Shown here piece by piece: positions 63,789 to 64,000 of a stretch of DNA of 64,000 bases (positions within the stretch are counted from its first letter, which is position 1; the number at the start of each line of letters is the position of its first letter). The notes beneath the pieces are model-generated. The model made no database searches. It saw only the letters and a program-made list of their open reading frames with translations, and was not told the DNA's origin. The position numbers and the translations under genes are program-made. The stretch is taken from contig OZ037766.1 in assembly GCA_964035545.1 (NCBI GenBank), positions 5,557,722 to 5,621,721 on the forward strand, given 5' to 3'. The DNA is from Bugula neritina. Lineage: Eukaryota > Bryozoa > Gymnolaemata > Cheilostomatida > Bugulidae.

Positions 63789-64000
63789 TTACATCTCTAT
63801 ACTGCCTCTTCGTTCATTACCTCTGCTGTTGTAATTTGAGTGATAATCGTCGGAGTAATACGTTCTGGTGTTGTACTGCTGTGGCTCTTCCCTTCGCTGA
63901 TAGTCGTAATAATCATCATAATACTCGTCTGGATGGGGTGGGCTCTCCATTTCATTGTACCCCTCCGGCTCTCTATACTGATTACCGTGATAGGCTCTAA
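63789..64000 (-). CDS. 3' end of an unrecognised gene with a Tyr-rich C-terminus (partial)
   Basis: The last 69 codons and a TAA stop (63791-63789) are open on the minus strand to the window edge. Thirteen of the 69 residues are Tyr, in an acidic, Gln/Asn/Arg-rich setting (PHPDEYYDDYYDYQRREEP, then RTYYSDDYHSNYN), ending RRGSIEM. The composition suits an intracellular tail of an adhesion or receptor protein, or an RNA-binding low-complexity tail. There is too little to name it. An in-frame TTAG at the edge could be an acceptor, so the exon may begin at about 63996. Confidence 0.6.
   Translation of the reverse strand, partial: RAYHGNQYREPEGYNEMESPPHPDEYYDDYYDYQRREEPQQYNTRTYYSDDYHSNYNSRGNERRGSIEM

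Overview
The window is metazoan nuclear DNA: AT-rich, with spliced genes (GT-AG introns from about 100 bases to 3.8 kb) separated by AT-rich intergenic DNA holding SINEs, MITE-like elements and many minisatellites. The gene set (a Delta-type Notch ligand, fascin, COP9 subunit 5, CEP70, a mitoribosomal protein, COX11) is animal. The divergent Delta and the compact genes suggest an early-branching invertebrate such as a sponge, but that placement is inference with low confidence. All exon models were built by hand from reading frame, splice sites and recalled family sequences. Intron phases are consistent through every complete model.

Layout. 101-4107 (-): 5' part of a CEP70-like centrosomal coiled-coil gene, running off the left edge. 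5557-12994 (+): a complete 12-exon Delta-like ligand (MNLL, DSL, about 7 EGF repeats, one membrane span, long tail with NPLY and Tyr motifs). 15750-17893 (-): GADD45GIP1/mL64 mitoribosomal protein. 19746-24249 (+): DNAJB12/14-type membrane J-protein. 25334-33089 (+): fascin. 35404-37622 (-): COX11. 40787-49179 (+): COPS5/CSN5. 52283-56068 (+), with a possible alternative last exon at 56288-56371: ZFTRAF1/CYHR1. 57287-62819 (+): an unrecognised signal-peptide/CUB-like/LDLa/single-span protein with a Cys-rich cytoplasmic face. 63789-64000 (-): 3' end of an unrecognised gene with a Tyr-rich C-terminus.

There is no operon logic; neighbours are ordinary eukaryotic genes. Two are mitochondrial (mL64, COX11), two are predicted surface proteins with motif-rich tails (Delta, CUB/LDLa), and two concern cytoskeleton or centrosome (fascin, CEP70). 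Repeats include three related tRNA-type SINE copies, two copies of one foldback MITE, two other TIR elements, an element with repeated subterminal motifs, a decayed LINE, and at least five minisatellites. Several minisatellites sit directly against exons. In two genes the repeat unit contains the 5' splice site or resembles it. The most interesting points are the Delta tail, the CUB/LDLa protein, an in-frame 36-base fascin microexon, the splice-site-linked tandem arrays and an alternative end for ZFTRAF1.
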